DNA of 5,710 nt, from NCBI GenBank assembly GCA_028288395.1, contig JAQBNV010000497.1:1-5710 (forward strand), given 5' to 3'. The position numbers were made by a program, and so were the translations under genes. The notes under the pieces are model-generated. The model was not told the origin of the DNA. It did not search any database and was given only the letters and a program-made list of their open reading frames with translations. How positions within the stretch are numbered: the stretch's first letter is position 1; each line of letters opens with the position of its first letter. This document shows, one piece after another, positions 5,361 to 5,710 of the stretch. Origin of the DNA: Adhaeribacter sp. (GTDB lineage: Bacteria > Bacteroidota > Bacteroidia > Cytophagales > Hymenobacteraceae).

Positions 5361-5710
5361 ATGATTATAAAAGAAAAAACTACCTGGTTCCGGATGTTGT
5401 TTGTCTGGCATGGTTCTGTACTGCCGGAAATATTACCCCGGTTAGTGGCGCTGTTAGTGCTTTCGGGACTAATTGTTTATTTCCGGGGACAGCTTTTTGC
5501 GTACAAAATATCGTTAAATCCGGCGCCTTTTACCCTGATTGGCATTGCGCTGGCTATTTTTTTAGGTTTTCGGAACAATGCCAGTTACGATCGTTTCTGG
5601 GAAGGCCGCAAACTCTGGGGTGCCTTACTCATTGATACGCGGTCGCTGACCCGCCAGGCCTTAACCATGAGCGGCCTACCCGCCGATTCCGGGCGCGTAA
5701 TTTATTTCAC
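5361..5710 (+). CDS. Bestrophin-family ion channel, N-terminal part (cut by window end)
   Basis: An open frame of 116 codons runs off the right edge; the family is about 300 residues, so roughly the first third is present. Bestrophins are pentameric membrane channels, chloride-conducting in animals, while a studied Klebsiella homologue favours cations, so ion selectivity is not predictable here. The N-terminus WFRMLFVWHGSVLPEILPRL (9-28) leads into a first membrane segment (about 24-42), and a second lies at about 57-70 (FTLIGIALAIFLGF). The family signature follows directly as RNNASYDRFWEGRKLWGALL (71-90). The ATG at 5361 gives the expected N-terminus; the upstream frame reaches a stop at 5295-5297 with no other ATG. 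No Shine-Dalgarno is seen, and a hairpin ends 12 bases before the start. It lies downstream of the 148-residue protein gene in the same direction but 216 bases away, so shared transcription is uncertain. Confidence 0.92.
   Translation, partial: MIIKEKTTWFRMLFVWHGSVLPEILPRLVALLVLSGLIVYFRGQLFAYKISLNPAPFTLIGIALAIFLGFRNNASYDRFWEGRKLWGALLIDTRSLTRQALTMSGLPADSGRVIYF

Noticed and set aside
1..5710. Defence island, CRISPR array, prophage or insertion sequence
   Set aside because: No nuclease, helicase, transposase, integrase or regularly spaced repeat array was seen. The possible phage link of the 148-residue protein alone is not enough.

Overview
This window looks like ordinary chromosomal DNA from a Bacteroidota bacterium, most likely Cytophagales, and an Adhaeribacter/Hymenobacter-type genome is my best guess (inference). 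The signs are moderately GC coding regions between AT-rich spacers, no convincing Shine-Dalgarno sequence before any start, TAnnTTTG-like -7 boxes of the Bacteroidota type, and proteins that resemble Cytophagales families. I see no rRNA, tRNA, CRISPR array, transposase or integrase.

Layout. Positions 1-528 are an AT-rich spacer with no supported gene, holding one perfect 7-bp inverted repeat and two -7-like boxes. A complete aldo/keto reductase gene follows on the + strand (529-1515). A secreted SnoaL/DUF4440-like protein lies convergent to it on the - strand (1736-2230). After a divergent spacer with several dyad symmetries comes a small conserved protein of unknown function on + (2525-2839). 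It converges, with only 43 bases between stops, on a family 8 glycoside hydrolase lipoprotein on - (2883-4223) that resembles reducing-end xylose-releasing exo-oligoxylanases. A 474-base divergent spacer (4224-4697) contains a cluster of strong overlapping inverted repeats. It is followed on + by a 148-residue conserved protein with an H-x2-C-x2-C motif (4698-5144) and by the start of a bestrophin-family channel gene (5361 to the window edge, truncated).

Neighbours mostly alternate in strand, so these look like separate single-gene units rather than an operon. The only co-directional neighbours are the 148-residue protein and bestrophin, 216 bases apart with a hairpin just before the second start. 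Nothing indicates that the genes act in one pathway. The glycoside hydrolase has no SusC/SusD, sensor or other glycan gene beside it here.

I did not find a clear undescribed multi-gene system. The points most worth a second look are the structured block at 4404-4493, the H-x2-C-x2-C protein, the lone GH8 lipoprotein, and stem-loops that sit on or beside the stop codons of four of the five complete genes.
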